DNA of 64,000 nt from JAQWRV01 sp045564915 (GTDB taxonomy: Bacteria > Pseudomonadota > Alphaproteobacteria > Rhodospirillales > Rhodospirillaceae). Of this stretch, positions 52,570-60,892 are shown one piece after another. The notes under the pieces were generated by a model that saw nothing but the letters and a program-made list of their open reading frames with translations, did no database searches and was not told where the DNA came from. The stretch is taken from assembly GCA_045564915.1 (NCBI GenBank), contig JBJLGL010000001.1:310001-374000 (forward strand), read 5' to 3'. The translations under genes were made by a program, and so were the position numbers. The number at the start of each line of letters is the position of its first letter. Position 1 is the stretch's first letter.

Positions 52570-53897
52570 GCTACGCGCTCTCTGTCCGCCGCGCTCTGTT
52601 TGAAAGTCTCAAACCCCCGCCAGAAAGTCAGTAGCATCAACGTGCCGAAGCCGGCGGTGACGATGACTATAGCATATTTGAGGTCTTTGGGGTCGCCAAA
52701 GGCATCGGTGATGGCGCCTAGGAGCGGCGGAGTCACCAGAGAGCCGATGAGATTGATGACAAGATAGAACAAAGCAGTCGCTTGACCGCGCAATTCGCCT
52801 GGCGTGATCGCAATGATGCAGCTCGGGCTGGTGGCCGCGGTCATAGTAGTAGCAAAAATAGCAACGGCAAACATGGCAGCTGACAGCTCGGCCGTCGGCA
52901 TGAGCGGATAAAGAATGCCGAAAGGCACCAGCAGAAGGGCGCCGCCAAAAACGGTGTAATAGGCGCCGTGGGCGTAACCGCGTTTGACCAGGTGTGAAGC
53001 GATCCATCCACCCGCTGTAGTGCCTAGCACACCAGCAATGATCAGCACTGAACCGATAAACAAACCACTTTGGCCCACGCCCCAACCGAAAGTGCGTTCA
53101 AAAAGGGCTGGCATCCAGAAACTAGCAACGCCGATGGCCACGTTGCAACTGACCCCGGCGAATAATACGCCATAAGCCGCTTTGTGGTGACGGATGTAGT
53201 TTGCGGCTTCAGCGAGCGTCGGGCCTTGCGTGCGCTCTGTTAGTGTTTCTTGCCGTTTGGGCTCACGCACAGTCAACCATACTAGTGCGGCAACAATCAA
53301 ACCGGGGAGGCCAACCACCAGGAATGAGCTTTGCCAGGCTTGGAGGATGCCAAAAATAGGTAACGTTACCGGCGGTGCTGCCGCTATCATCTCAAACAAC
53401 TGCCCACCGATGACGTAGGATGCTCCGGCCCCCACCGGGGCACCGATAGAAAATAATGCTACCGCGCGGGGACGTATATCTTTCGGGAAGTAGTCCCCTA
53501 TTAGTGAGAAAGCGCAGGGCGCGACGGTGGTCTCTCCAATACCCACACCCACCCGCACGAGAAACAAGCTCCAGAAGCTGCGGGCCAAGCCGCAGGCTGC
53601 GGTCAGCACACTCCACACAGCAATTCCGACGGCGAGGATGGAAGAACGGCGCTTGCGATCCACCAGCCAACCGATGGGTAATCCGGCAGTTACAAATAGA
53701 ATGATAAACGCAGGGCCAATGAGCAGGCCAATTTGAAAGTCCGTGAGTTCGAGAGAGGCTTTAATGGGCTCAATCAATAGCGCGAGGATGTAGCGATCCA
53801 TGTAGGCGAGTATGTAAACCAGAGCTAGTAGAGAGCAGACGTACCATGCATAGGCCCGATCTGGGTATGGAGTATCTGGATGTGGGTTGTCGGACAT
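52566..53897 (-). CDS. MFS transporter (tandem copy A)
   Basis: The 443-residue protein has 12 hydrophobic segments and the MFS motif A-type loop GLPIGWLVDRKRRSSIL near 79-95. The opening helices contain DRYILALLIEPIKASLELTD, typical of sugar-phosphate/organic anion or aromatic-acid MFS types. It shares most of its sequence with the neighbouring gene (well over half identical residues over the first 170). Base use is visibly more G/C-rich than in neighbouring genes. It is convergent with the nitrile hydratase operon and lies 13 bases after the stop of the paralogue, so the two are one transcript. The substrate is unknown. Confidence 0.88.
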   Translation of the reverse strand: MSDNPHPDTPYPDRAYAWYVCSLLALVYILAYMDRYILALLIEPIKASLELTDFQIGLLIGPAFIILFVTAGLPIGWLVDRKRRSSILAVGIAVWSVLTAACGLARSFWSLFLVRVGVGIGETTVAPCAFSLIGDYFPKDIRPRAVALFSIGAPVGAGASYVIGGQLFEMIAAAPPVTLPIFGILQAWQSSFLVVGLPGLIVAALVWLTVREPKRQETLTERTQGPTLAEAANYIRHHKAAYGVLFAGVSCNVAIGVASFWMPALFERTFGWGVGQSGLFIGSVLIIAGVLGTTAGGWIASHLVKRGYAHGAYYTVFGGALLLVPFGILYPLMPTAELSAAMFAVAIFATTMTAATSPSCIIAITPGELRGQATALFYLVINLIGSLVTPPLLGAITDAFGDPKDLKYAIVIVTAGFGTLMLLTFWRGFETFKQSAADRERVA

Positions 53898-53910
53898 ATC
53901 TTTTGGGGGC

Positions 53911-55248
53911 CTAGCGGGCCGCTAACTCCGCAGCACTCTGCTTAAACTTCTTGAAGCCGGGCCAAAGAGATAACACCATAAGAATGCTGAAGCCGACACC
54001 CACGTAGGCTAGGCCGTACTTAAGATTCTCAGGCCCGCCCATCCAGTCGGCGATGAGACCCACTAGCGGCGGGGCGACCAACGAGCCAAACAGATTGATA
54101 GTGAAAAAGAACACCACCGTAGCCTGACCACGCAGCTCTCCAGGCGTGATGGCAATAATACAGCTCGGGCTGGTACCCGATGCGATAGACATGCCGAGAA
54201 AGAACAGAAAAATCATACCTATTGCGAGCTCTGGTGTTGGCATGAGGGGATACAAAATTGCGAACGGTATCATTAGCACCGCACCGCCAAATACGGTGTA
54301 ATAGGGCGCGTGGTGTATGCCGCGGGTAATCAGCTTAGAGGCAATCCAACCAGCCGATTGAGTGCCCAGAATTCCACTTACAATAAGAATGATACCCACA
54401 TATAGGCCACTTTGCCCGACACCCCAGCCCCAATTGCGTTCGAACAGTGCTGGCATCCAAAAACTGGAAGCGCCAATAGCGGTAACCCCGATAATGCCGC
54501 CGAACACCGCGCCGTAGGAAACCTTATGAGCTCGCATATAACTAACGGCTTCCCCCAGGCTTGGGCCGCCGCTACGCTCGGACAGGATTTCCTGACGCCT
54601 GGGTTCACGTACGGTGAACCAGACCAGAGCAGCAATTAATAATCCAGGCAATCCAACAACGAGAAACGCGGTCTGCCAGGCAAAAAGCTCCCCAATCAGG
54701 GGCAGCACTACTGGCGGAGCGGCTGTTATCAACTCAAAAAGCTGCCCGCCAAGAATGTAAGTAGCCCCGGCCCCGGCTGGTGCACCCAACATGAACAAGG
54801 CGACGGCTCGTGGCCGAATATTTTTTGGAAAGTAATCGCCAAATAATGAGAATGCACATGGGGCGGCTGTGGTCTCACCGATGCCAACGCCGATACGCAC
54901 CAGAAATAGTGTGAGAAAACTGTTGGCCAACCCGCAGGCAGCGGTCATTACACTCCAGACAGCAATACCTATTGACAGAATGGCTCTTCGGCTTTTTCGG
55001 TCGACTAACCAGCCGACGGGCAATCCGACTGTGACAAAAAAAATGACGAAAGCTGGCCCGATGAGCAGACCAATTTGAAAATCTGTTAGCCCCAGTGAGG
55101 CTTTGATGGGCTCTATAAGTAGCGAGAGAATGTAACGATCCACATAGGAAAGGACATAAACCAGCAGTAATAACGCGGCCACGTACCAAGCATACCCAAT
55201 GTTAGGGTAAGGAACCGGTGATTGTTTGTATGCCTTTAGATCGGTCAT
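53911..55248 (-). CDS. MFS transporter (tandem copy B)
   Basis: The 445-residue protein is the upstream copy of the tandem MFS pair, with DRYILSLLIEPIKASLGLTD in the first helices and GLPVGWLVDRKSRRAIL as motif A. It carries the same conserved GVGIGETTAAPCAFSLFGDYFPK block in helix 4-5 as its partner, split over residues 117-139. The pair may transport related substrates or act together. A good ribosome site (TAGGGA) precedes the ATG. The pair lies tail to tail with the nitrile hydratase operon, so a role in uptake or export of a nitrile or amide is a guess. Confidence 0.88.
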   Translation of the reverse strand: MTDLKAYKQSPVPYPNIGYAWYVAALLLLVYVLSYVDRYILSLLIEPIKASLGLTDFQIGLLIGPAFVIFFVTVGLPVGWLVDRKSRRAILSIGIAVWSVMTAACGLANSFLTLFLVRIGVGIGETTAAPCAFSLFGDYFPKNIRPRAVALFMLGAPAGAGATYILGGQLFELITAAPPVVLPLIGELFAWQTAFLVVGLPGLLIAALVWFTVREPRRQEILSERSGGPSLGEAVSYMRAHKVSYGAVFGGIIGVTAIGASSFWMPALFERNWGWGVGQSGLYVGIILIVSGILGTQSAGWIASKLITRGIHHAPYYTVFGGAVLMIPFAILYPLMPTPELAIGMIFLFFLGMSIASGTSPSCIIAITPGELRGQATVVFFFTINLFGSLVAPPLVGLIADWMGGPENLKYGLAYVGVGFSILMVLSLWPGFKKFKQSAAELAAR

Positions 55249-55326
55249 TTATATTCCCTACCTATTCATGACGGTGTCGGGCGGCACTAGGCGCTGATTG
55301 TTTCTAAACATAAATTTTTTTTATAG

Positions 55327-56343
55327 CTATTTTGAAGCGGACTTTTCTAATTCAGTGGCAGCAGGGTCATCTCTTGGATCAAAAACGCTTCTCAGGCTCA
55401 GAGCAGCTTCTGGCTCCTCGCGTGCCATACGCGCCCAGACAGCATCAGAAGCCATACCCCTATACAATGGAGCAGCATGGTCTGGCAGCGCAAAGAAATT
55501 CATACCCTGGGCAGCTAGACGTTCTTTTTCAATGGCTTCAATTTGGAGGAAACGGGCACGGCTCTCCTCTTCATAACGTTGGGTTTCCTCCAACAGCAGG
55601 TCACGCACAGTAGGGGCCAAAGCCTCCCAGCGGGAGAGGTTTATCTGCATCGTCATTATTAGGCCGAGCACCCCCGGATCAATACGATAACGGACGAATT
55701 TCTGGAAGCCTTGATCGGACATAGATGTTGAGGTCCAGGCGATAGCATCGACTATTCCTCTTTCAAGAGCAGTATAAACTTCTCCGGATGGTATATCTAC
55801 AGGCACGGTTCCAGCTGCTTTCAGGAAGGCGCGATAAGTTGGGGTAGCACGAACACGCAGATCAGAGATATCTGGTAAGCCGCTCGGCAGCAGGCCGGGC
55901 TCTCTGCGCACAAAAATGTGAAGCTTCGGGCCTGTTTGATGCCAACCAAGGAAATAGGCATTTAGCTTTTCCGCCCATATCTCTTGTATAACGTCGTATG
56001 CTCCATTAGCGCGTGCCTGAACGGGTGTTACTGATGCAGCTAGAAAGGCATCTGCTTCTGGAGCTAGACCTAGCATATACGTGGCCGCACCAAAGTATAT
56101 ATCCACTGCACCCCGGCGCATAGCATAGACCATCTGTCTTTGAGGAATTACTTCAGGCCCACCAAGATAGCGTATACGCGCAATACCTTTAGCGCGCGTG
56201 TTAAAAGGTTCAATAAAGTGAGCGTTTACGTCTTGTGCAAATTCAATAGAACTATTCCAGGCAGTGATAAAGGTGATCTCTGTCTCCGCAGCAACCGGTT
56301 GGCTAGAAAGAAAGACAATAATATTTAGAAAAGTAAAGCGCAT
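55327..56343 (-). CDS. TRAP transporter DctP-type solute-binding protein
   Basis: The 338-residue protein has a signal peptide (MRFTFLNIIVFLSSQPVAAE) and a DctP fold: MRRGAVDIYFGAATYMLG, DISDLRVRATPTYRAFLKAAGTVPV with the substrate-binding Arg (split over residues 157-180), and EVYTALERGIVDAIAW. It should bind an organic acid in the periplasm. No DctQM genes are near. I chose the ATG at 56343 because the 19-residue extension of an upstream start would precede a normal signal peptide. Confidence 0.87.
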   Translation of the reverse strand: MRFTFLNIIVFLSSQPVAAETEITFITAWNSSIEFAQDVNAHFIEPFNTRAKGIARIRYLGGPEVIPQRQMVYAMRRGAVDIYFGAATYMLGLAPEADAFLAASVTPVQARANGAYDVIQEIWAEKLNAYFLGWHQTGPKLHIFVRREPGLLPSGLPDISDLRVRATPTYRAFLKAAGTVPVDIPSGEVYTALERGIVDAIAWTSTSMSDQGFQKFVRYRIDPGVLGLIMTMQINLSRWEALAPTVRDLLLEETQRYEEESRARFLQIEAIEKERLAAQGMNFFALPDHAAPLYRGMASDAVWARMAREEPEAALSLRSVFDPRDDPAATELEKSASK

Positions 56344-56668
56344 GGCGAGATTGTTCCATCTACTGTAAAAGACGTCAAATAATCCCAAACATTCCGTCAA
56401 CAGCGAATGAATAGAATTCAGCTGTTGTAAAGCTGTCCCTAAGCTAGCTGTTCCATTTCCTCTGAATTACAAGAAGCTGAACCTTCTTTCCATTTTGGTC
56501 ATGCAAAATAATCAGTCAGGGGGTGTGCTCCAGGTCCTTCACCAACTATGGACTTTGAAATAGATTTGGCCTTTGGTAACACTTAGATAAACCCTAGCTA
56601 GTTACACTGGCCAATCAATGCTCCTGGCGCGTATTCTACGTGTCATAATCTTACTGTGGAGAAAAATA

Positions 56669-58150
56669 ATGCGCCGCAGAGAACTTATCAAGAACGCTAT
56701 CGGAATTGCGATAACATCCTCCTTAACGAGCGCCAAGGCATGGGCACAAGACATTCGTGCCGTAACGCTTGATGGCGGCCATACAACGCTGACGAAAGCT
56801 GACATCAACTCTTTTGCAGCCGAATTGAATGGCATTGTTCTGCTGCCTGACAGTACGGGCTATAATATTGCACGTGAGCTCTGGAACAAATACTGGGACC
56901 GGCGCCCAGCCTTAATCGTCAAGTGCAATGGCGTCCAAGATGTCGTCACTGCAGTAAATTTTGGCCGTGAGAATAATCTCTTAACAGCAGTCCGCTGTGG
57001 CGGCCACAGCATGTCAGGCAAGAGTATGTGCGATGGCGGTTTAGTAATTGATCTTGCTGCGATGAATGATGTTCAGGTTGATGTCCGAAATCGTGTTGCC
57101 ATGGTTGAAGGAGGTGCCCTTCTCGGCAATCTGGATAGCAAAGCCTTACCCTTAGGCCTTGGGACTACAGCGGGAGTAGTGTCCCACACTGGTGCTGGTG
57201 GTCTAATTCTGGGCGGAGGAATGGGCCGTCTGCAGCGTCGTTTTGGCTTGGCTATTGACAATAATATTGGCGCTGAGATTGTCACGGCGGAGGGTAAAGT
57301 GTTGCGGGCTAGCGCTGATGAGAACCCTGACCTCTATTGGGGCGTGCGTGGTGGTGGGGGCAACTTTGGTGTCGCAACCAAGCTATTTATGCGTTTGCAT
57401 CCAATGGAGCAAACCGTCCTGAATTTTGTTTTTGTCTTTCCTAGCAATGCAATCAAAGACGCCTTGAAATTGTATTTTGATTTTGCCCTTGAAGCGCCTG
57501 AAAATACTTTCACTATGGCCGGGGCCTCCATAGATCCAGAAGGCAATAGAAGTGCATATATTAGCGGTAACTACTTTGGCTCTTTTAACGAGATAGACGA
57601 ACTCTTAAGGCCAATCAGAAGCCTTGGCACAGCGGCCGTCGACCGAGTTTACCCAATGAAATACGTAGATGTTCAACGTTCTATTGACGACGGCATAAAC
57701 GAACCAGGGCGCAGGCGCTACGCGAAGGGTGGTTTTTTGCGGGATATTAAGCCGGGGCTTATCGAGACTTTGATTGATGGCTTGGAACCATTGCCGACTC
57801 GTCGCCTTGGTATAGGTTTGTTACCAATGGATGGTGCTCCTGCCCGCATTGGGGCAACGGATACTGTGTGGGCTCACCGTGATGCACTCTTTAACATCGA
57901 CTCAACGAGTAGTTGGACTGATAGCAACCCTGACGTAGATGCCCAGAATATTGCCTCTAATAGATCCTACTGGGAACAAATAGAACCCATGCTCGGAGGT
58001 GGGTTTTACGTGAATTCGCTTATGGATGAGAATCAAGGCCAAATTAATTCCAACTATCGCCAGAATCATGAGCGTCTAGTAAAGGTTAAGAATACTTATG
58101 ATCCAAGCAATTTCTTCAGACTCAATGCAAATGTGCAACCGACCAAGTAA
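56669..58150 (+). CDS. Tat-exported FAD-linked oxidase (berberine-bridge-type)
   Basis: The 493-residue protein starts with a twin-arginine signal (MRRRELIKNAIGIAITSS, end near AKAWAQ) and then a PCMH-type FAD domain: VRCGGHSMSGKSMCDGG, whose His is the expected covalent FAD attachment, and GAGGLILGGGMGRLQRRFGL. The position where berberine-bridge enzymes have a Cys as second FAD link reads as SHTG, so attachment is probably single. A C-terminal BBE segment NYRQNHERLVKVKNTYDPSNFF ends the protein, split over 464-485. It oxidises an alcohol, sugar or alkaloid-like substrate with oxygen in the periplasm. GGAG precedes the ATG. Confidence 0.85.
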   Translation: MRRRELIKNAIGIAITSSLTSAKAWAQDIRAVTLDGGHTTLTKADINSFAAELNGIVLLPDSTGYNIARELWNKYWDRRPALIVKCNGVQDVVTAVNFGRENNLLTAVRCGGHSMSGKSMCDGGLVIDLAAMNDVQVDVRNRVAMVEGGALLGNLDSKALPLGLGTTAGVVSHTGAGGLILGGGMGRLQRRFGLAIDNNIGAEIVTAEGKVLRASADENPDLYWGVRGGGGNFGVATKLFMRLHPMEQTVLNFVFVFPSNAIKDALKLYFDFALEAPENTFTMAGASIDPEGNRSAYISGNYFGSFNEIDELLRPIRSLGTAAVDRVYPMKYVDVQRSIDDGINEPGRRRYAKGGFLRDIKPGLIETLIDGLEPLPTRRLGIGLLPMDGAPARIGATDTVWAHRDALFNIDSTSSWTDSNPDVDAQNIASNRSYWEQIEPMLGGGFYVNSLMDENQGQINSNYRQNHERLVKVKNTYDPSNFFRLNANVQPTK

Positions 58151-58366
58151 ATTAGTTGCTAGGGTTTAATAATTGATAATTAATAAGTATTAGCGAATAC
58201 CCAAAACTTTTGTCGACTTTATCTAAGCCTAATGGGAGCTGGCCCGTGTGTTGCTAACCAATAGTTCTGCAGCGAAATCAATAGAATTGAGCCAGCCATT
58301 CTGTGTCTGGCGCAAATATCATTATCGGATAGGCTTGCTCCATCATACCTTTGCAAGGAGATTTTA

Positions 58367-59008
58367 ATGACCGAAAAAGCATACAAAGCTGCCTCGTACG
58401 GCGAACACAGCATTGGCTTTGGTGAAAGACCGGCAATTGTCATTGTTGATTTCCAATTGGGTTTTACCGACCCCCAGTATGCACTCGGAAAGTCGCCTCA
58501 TATTCATGCGGCTGTTGAAAAGACCTCAGAACTATTAAAAGTTGCTCGCGCTCGGAATGTACCAGTTGCAAGCTGCCGTGTTGGTTGGGGCTCTGAGCGC
58601 GATATGGGCTATTGGAAAATCGGTTGTTTATACCAGGACTGGTTCTATGGCGATGCTCAAACAGAGATGGATCCTAGGGTATATGATCCAGAATACGACT
58701 TCAATTTCTGGAAACACGCGCCGTCTATCCATTATGGCACTCCACTTAACCACTTCCTTACCAAGCAATGTATCGACACCGTAATTATGACGGGTTGTAC
58801 TACATCTGGCTGTGTGCGCGCATCTATCAATGATGCCTTCTCAGAAGGCTACCGCGTTATGGTTCCACATGATTGCGTCGGCGACATGGATGAAGGACCA
58901 CACAATGACAATCTTCGGGATGTTGGTCGTCGATATGCAGATATCGTGGATGCGGCGACTGTAATGAGTTATTTGTCTAAGATCACATCTCACCTGAAAA
59001 AGGGATAA
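58367..59008 (+). CDS. Isochorismatase-fold cysteine hydrolase (N-carbamoylsarcosine amidase-like)
   Basis: The 213-residue protein has the isochorismatase-like Asp-Lys-Cys triad: Asp28 (VIVDFQ), Lys116 (FWKHAPS) and Cys149 (TTSGCVRAS). The TGCTTSGCVRAS form with the SIHYGTPLNHFL segment is close to N-carbamoylsarcosine amidohydrolases, which release ammonia and CO2 from N-carbamoyl amines. It works in the cytoplasm. It sits 14 bases before a membrane-protein gene. The strong AAGGAG supports the start. The exact substrate is not known. Confidence 0.88.
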   Translation: MTEKAYKAASYGEHSIGFGERPAIVIVDFQLGFTDPQYALGKSPHIHAAVEKTSELLKVARARNVPVASCRVGWGSERDMGYWKIGCLYQDWFYGDAQTEMDPRVYDPEYDFNFWKHAPSIHYGTPLNHFLTKQCIDTVIMTGCTTSGCVRASINDAFSEGYRVMVPHDCVGDMDEGPHNDNLRDVGRRYADIVDAATVMSYLSKITSHLKKG

Positions 59009-59022
59009 GCGAGTTTTAGTCG

Positions 59023-59739
59023 ATGGATATTATGTTTGATACCTACATTATTCTTAAGTTCCTACATATCATCATGGCGGGCCTATGGCTTGGTATGGAT
59101 ATGGGGGTCTACACAGCCTCGGGTAAAATGAGCAACCCAAGGTTTTCGATAGAAACGCGGGCTGCAATGGGCAAACTAGCTGGCTTTCTTGATATGGGAC
59201 CACGCTCGGCAGTAGTGATAATGCTAATGCTTGGTATCACGATGACATTTATGGGCGGCTGGGGCTCCGCCGGCGATTACGATGCAGAAATAGCGTCAGT
59301 AGCCGCTCTGACCGGCGCTGTATGGCTGACAGGCCTGTGGCATCAGTACTGGGTTGATCACCCCAATTTAAAGGAGACAAGGCCACAGTCACACATTGAC
59401 TTTGGTAAGAGGTTTAGAAAACTCGACATAGGCATGCGGCTAGTCATCACTAGCGCATTAGCTGCTATTGCCATCTGGTCATTAGTGGGCAATGGACCGA
59501 TTGTCGCCGATTGGCTGGCCGTAAAGCTGGTAATTTTTTCGTTAATTGTGGCCTGTGGTATTGGTATTCGTATTTGCATACCCCCAGCCAGAGCAGCAAT
59601 TGCTGACATTTTTGCCAATGGATCTACACCAGACAGAGAAAAGTTATTAGAAAACTCCCGCAGGATGGCTTTGATATTTGTTAAAAGTATCTGGGCCCTG
59701 GTAGCACTCATTATCTGGATTTCAGTCGCTAAATTCTAA
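59023..59739 (+). CDS. Uncharacterised integral membrane protein (5-6 TM)
   Basis: The 238-residue protein has about five or six hydrophobic segments. Conserved-looking polar residues in membranes include His in FLHIIMAGLWLGMDMG, His/Trp in GLWHQYWVDHP, and an Arg-Leu region at IGMRLVIT. The pattern recalls CopD/DUF2269-like membrane proteins that bind heme or copper, but I cannot name the family with confidence. It follows the amidohydrolase gene by 14 bases, probably in one transcript. Confidence 0.75.
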   Translation: MDIMFDTYIILKFLHIIMAGLWLGMDMGVYTASGKMSNPRFSIETRAAMGKLAGFLDMGPRSAVVIMLMLGITMTFMGGWGSAGDYDAEIASVAALTGAVWLTGLWHQYWVDHPNLKETRPQSHIDFGKRFRKLDIGMRLVITSALAAIAIWSLVGNGPIVADWLAVKLVIFSLIVACGIGIRICIPPARAAIADIFANGSTPDREKLLENSRRMALIFVKSIWALVALIIWISVAKF

Positions 59740-59933
59740 ATTGTCTCTGCGTGCAAAAGAAAAGTAATATCCAGAATTCTTTGACACGCCGACAAAAGCA
59801 ACCTGGATGTGCAGTTTAGCTAAGTAGCATTGTCAGCCCATGTTGCACCAAAGGACGACGAGCGTTAAATAGGCGCACTTATCCCATCGTGTGGACGTCA
59901 GTCAAAGACCCAAAAAAATTAAGGAGATGCCAA

Positions 59934-60743
59934 GTGCCTACGGCGAATATCAATGGCCATACTATGTTCTATGAAACCCATGGCGAGGGGGTGCCAGTTC
60001 TGGTGCAAGGTGGCTGGGGGTCGTTTTGCCACGGCTCTCATAATCACTTGCCACGCGGGCTCTCTGACAACTATCAAGCCATCATTATCGATTACCGAGG
60101 ACTTTATGATTCCGATGATGATCTTTCGAGCGAATCCAGCATTGACCTTTATGCTGATGACGCCATACAGCTGTTAGAGTATTTAGGCCATAGTGGCGGA
60201 GCTCACCTGATTGGCCTAGTAGGTATGGGCGCTTGCATATCTCAGGTAATGGCGCTCAAGCGGCCTGACCTGGTGCGTTCAATGCTGAACATGGGTGCCT
60301 GGTCCGATGCAACAGACCCCCTATTCCGTGAACAGATGATGCTCTTCCTTGATGTTCACCGCGAAATGGGTTGGGAAGCCTTTCAACGTTTCGTTTGCAT
60401 GATGTCTTTCCGTCATGACTTTTATAACGCTAATCACAAACGGCTCTTAGGACCTAGCGGACCTTGGCGCGAGTTGAACGGACGTCTTGGCGCACACCAA
60501 AGGTTCATACACGCTTGTTTAAACCACAACGTCACAGCCCAACTTATCGACGTGAAGTGCCCGAGTCTAATCGTACATAGTCATATGGATACTGTAACCA
60601 GTCCTCGGATGACCCTACCAATCCAAGAAGCTATTCCAAATGCAGAGGGCATTGATCTAAAGGAATTTGCGCATGTTGTTGCTGGGAAGCAGCAAAAAAT
60701 TCAGTTCTGTGAGATTGTACTGGATTGGCTTGAACGAACATAA
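59934..60743 (+). CDS. Alpha/beta hydrolase-fold protein without a nucleophile Ser
   Basis: From GTG at 59934, seven bases after AAGGAG, the product is 269 residues with an alpha/beta hydrolase fold: VLVQGGWGS oxyanion region, IIDYRGLYDSDDD, LYADDAIQLLEYLG, a late LIVHSHMDTV (acid residue) and EFAHVVAG (catalytic His). The nucleophile elbow is LIGLVGMGACIS (92-103), with no Ser, Cys or Asp at the expected turn, so classic hydrolysis is doubtful; a lyase-like or binding role is possible. A longer frame from 59889 is less likely. It follows the membrane-protein gene at 194 bases. Confidence 0.78.
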   Translation: MPTANINGHTMFYETHGEGVPVLVQGGWGSFCHGSHNHLPRGLSDNYQAIIIDYRGLYDSDDDLSSESSIDLYADDAIQLLEYLGHSGGAHLIGLVGMGACISQVMALKRPDLVRSMLNMGAWSDATDPLFREQMMLFLDVHREMGWEAFQRFVCMMSFRHDFYNANHKRLLGPSGPWRELNGRLGAHQRFIHACLNHNVTAQLIDVKCPSLIVHSHMDTVTSPRMTLPIQEAIPNAEGIDLKEFAHVVAGKQQKIQFCEIVLDWLERT

Positions 60744-60892
60744 ATACGGGACCGCCAGAAGATCAAAGACCAGTTTGCATACAAGCTTCGGCGTTTGAGA
60801 TTACCCAAGACATTTTAGACAATGGTTGCCTGCCCCAATATGGGTATTACGCCACAGCCATCTAAGGCGAACTTATTCTTCTTCTAGATACC

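Noticed and set aside
52609..53085. Long alternative frames within the MFS copy A gene
   Set aside because: The protein is rich in His, Arg and Cys with no family resemblance, typical of out-of-frame reading of G/C-rich coding DNA.
56401..56668. Small ORF of about 20 codons in the gap before the FAD oxidase
   Set aside because: No ribosome site, no conservation that can be judged and no similarity; likely chance.
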